DNA from: Lachnospiraceae bacterium MD308
GTDB taxonomy: Bacteria > Bacillota > Clostridia > Lachnospirales > Lachnospiraceae
Direction of reading: 5' to 3'
Assembly (NCBI GenBank): GCA_000403475.2
Contig: KE159796.1
Coordinates: 3,570-67,569, forward strand
DNA length: 64,000 nt
Part shown: positions 63,943 through 64,000 of the stretch, one piece after another
Layout: each line of letters begins with the position of its first letter
Numbering within the stretch: the first letter of the stretch is position 1
Position numbers and translations under genes: made by a program
Notes under the pieces: model-generated
Told to the model about the DNA's origin: nothing
Database searches by the model: none
Seen by the model: only the letters and a program-made list of their open reading frames with translations

Positions 63943-64000
63943 ATGTATTATTCGGATGAGATAATTGAAGAAGTAAGAATTAAAAATGATATTGTCGATG
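63943..64000 (+). CDS. dnaG: DNA primase DnaG, first codons only
   Basis: The frame from ATG 63943 reads MYYSDEIIEEVRIKNDIVD up to the window edge, matching the conserved N-terminus of DnaG that precedes its CHC2 zinc-binding domain. The gene order dgt-dnaG fits the clostridial macromolecular synthesis region, usually followed by the main sigma factor gene. Confidence 0.85.
   Translation, partial: MYYSDEIIEEVRIKNDIVD

Overview
The window looks like a chromosomal segment of a gut-type Clostridia, most likely Lachnospiraceae. This is inferred from low-to-moderate GC, purine-rich AGGAGG ribosome sites, a PPi-type phosphofructokinase, rubrerythrin, a Clostridia-type cytosolic S8 peptidase, two sugar ABC clusters and a dgt-dnaG order at the right edge. 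I have not tested this by any database search.

Positions 1 to about 25,560 are the right part of an integrative (conjugative or mobilisable) element. From the left it holds the 3' part of an ISL3 transposase; a ribbon-helix-helix protein and short relaxase pair; a promoter / 27-codon ORF / terminator unit; a MoxR-type AAA ATPase with a VWA metallopeptidase-like partner; ParA and ParB; and an LPD28 protein. An AT-rich insert follows (XRE repressor, two small charged proteins, a secreted InlB-repeat protein). Then come a DUF932 protein, a YqaJ-type exonuclease, a Rad52-like annealing protein and a shortened DUF5688 protein. A perfect palindrome, TGTTCG-AAA-CGAACA, occurs in front of the DUF932 gene and in front of the annealing-protein gene, with a one-mismatch copy inside parB. 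It is a candidate parS or operator. Next is an AT-rich block: a Tyr/Phe-rich protein of unknown function, cut near its 3' end by an IS630 element, divergent from an SF2 helicase and a small partner. An IS110 element, a Tn916-type excisionase and tyrosine integrase, and a P-loop ATPase close the element.

Positions 25.7 to 43.7 kb look like stable chromosome devoted to carbohydrate use. They hold PPi-phosphofructokinase, a family 2 glycosyltransferase, a GH2 glycosidase with an AraC regulator, a divergent operon (sugar ABC importer, GH4 alpha-galactosidase, two dehydrogenases), then a LacI regulator with a second ABC importer and a GH32 fructosidase. Operator-like sequences for both regulators can be read from the DNA.

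Positions 43.7 to 56.3 kb mix housekeeping genes (rubrerythrin, S8 peptidase) with a worn accessory region. This includes two truncated defence-type genes joined head to tail (a DNA methylase N-terminus and an AlbA/RecG-like ATPase), a GNAT-YoaP protein, a TipA-type MerR regulator with its 19-bp-spacer promoter, a decayed LacI fragment, a shortened AAC(3)-like gene, a WYL regulator followed by a small Cys-rich and a large unknown protein, an XRE regulator, a damaged secreted-protein gene and an orphan FtsX-type permease.

Positions 56.5 to 64.0 kb are chromosomal: two MATE exporters flanking a Y-family DNA polymerase and YolD-like pair, a double-domain PPK2 phosphotransferase, dGTPase, and the first codons of dnaG.
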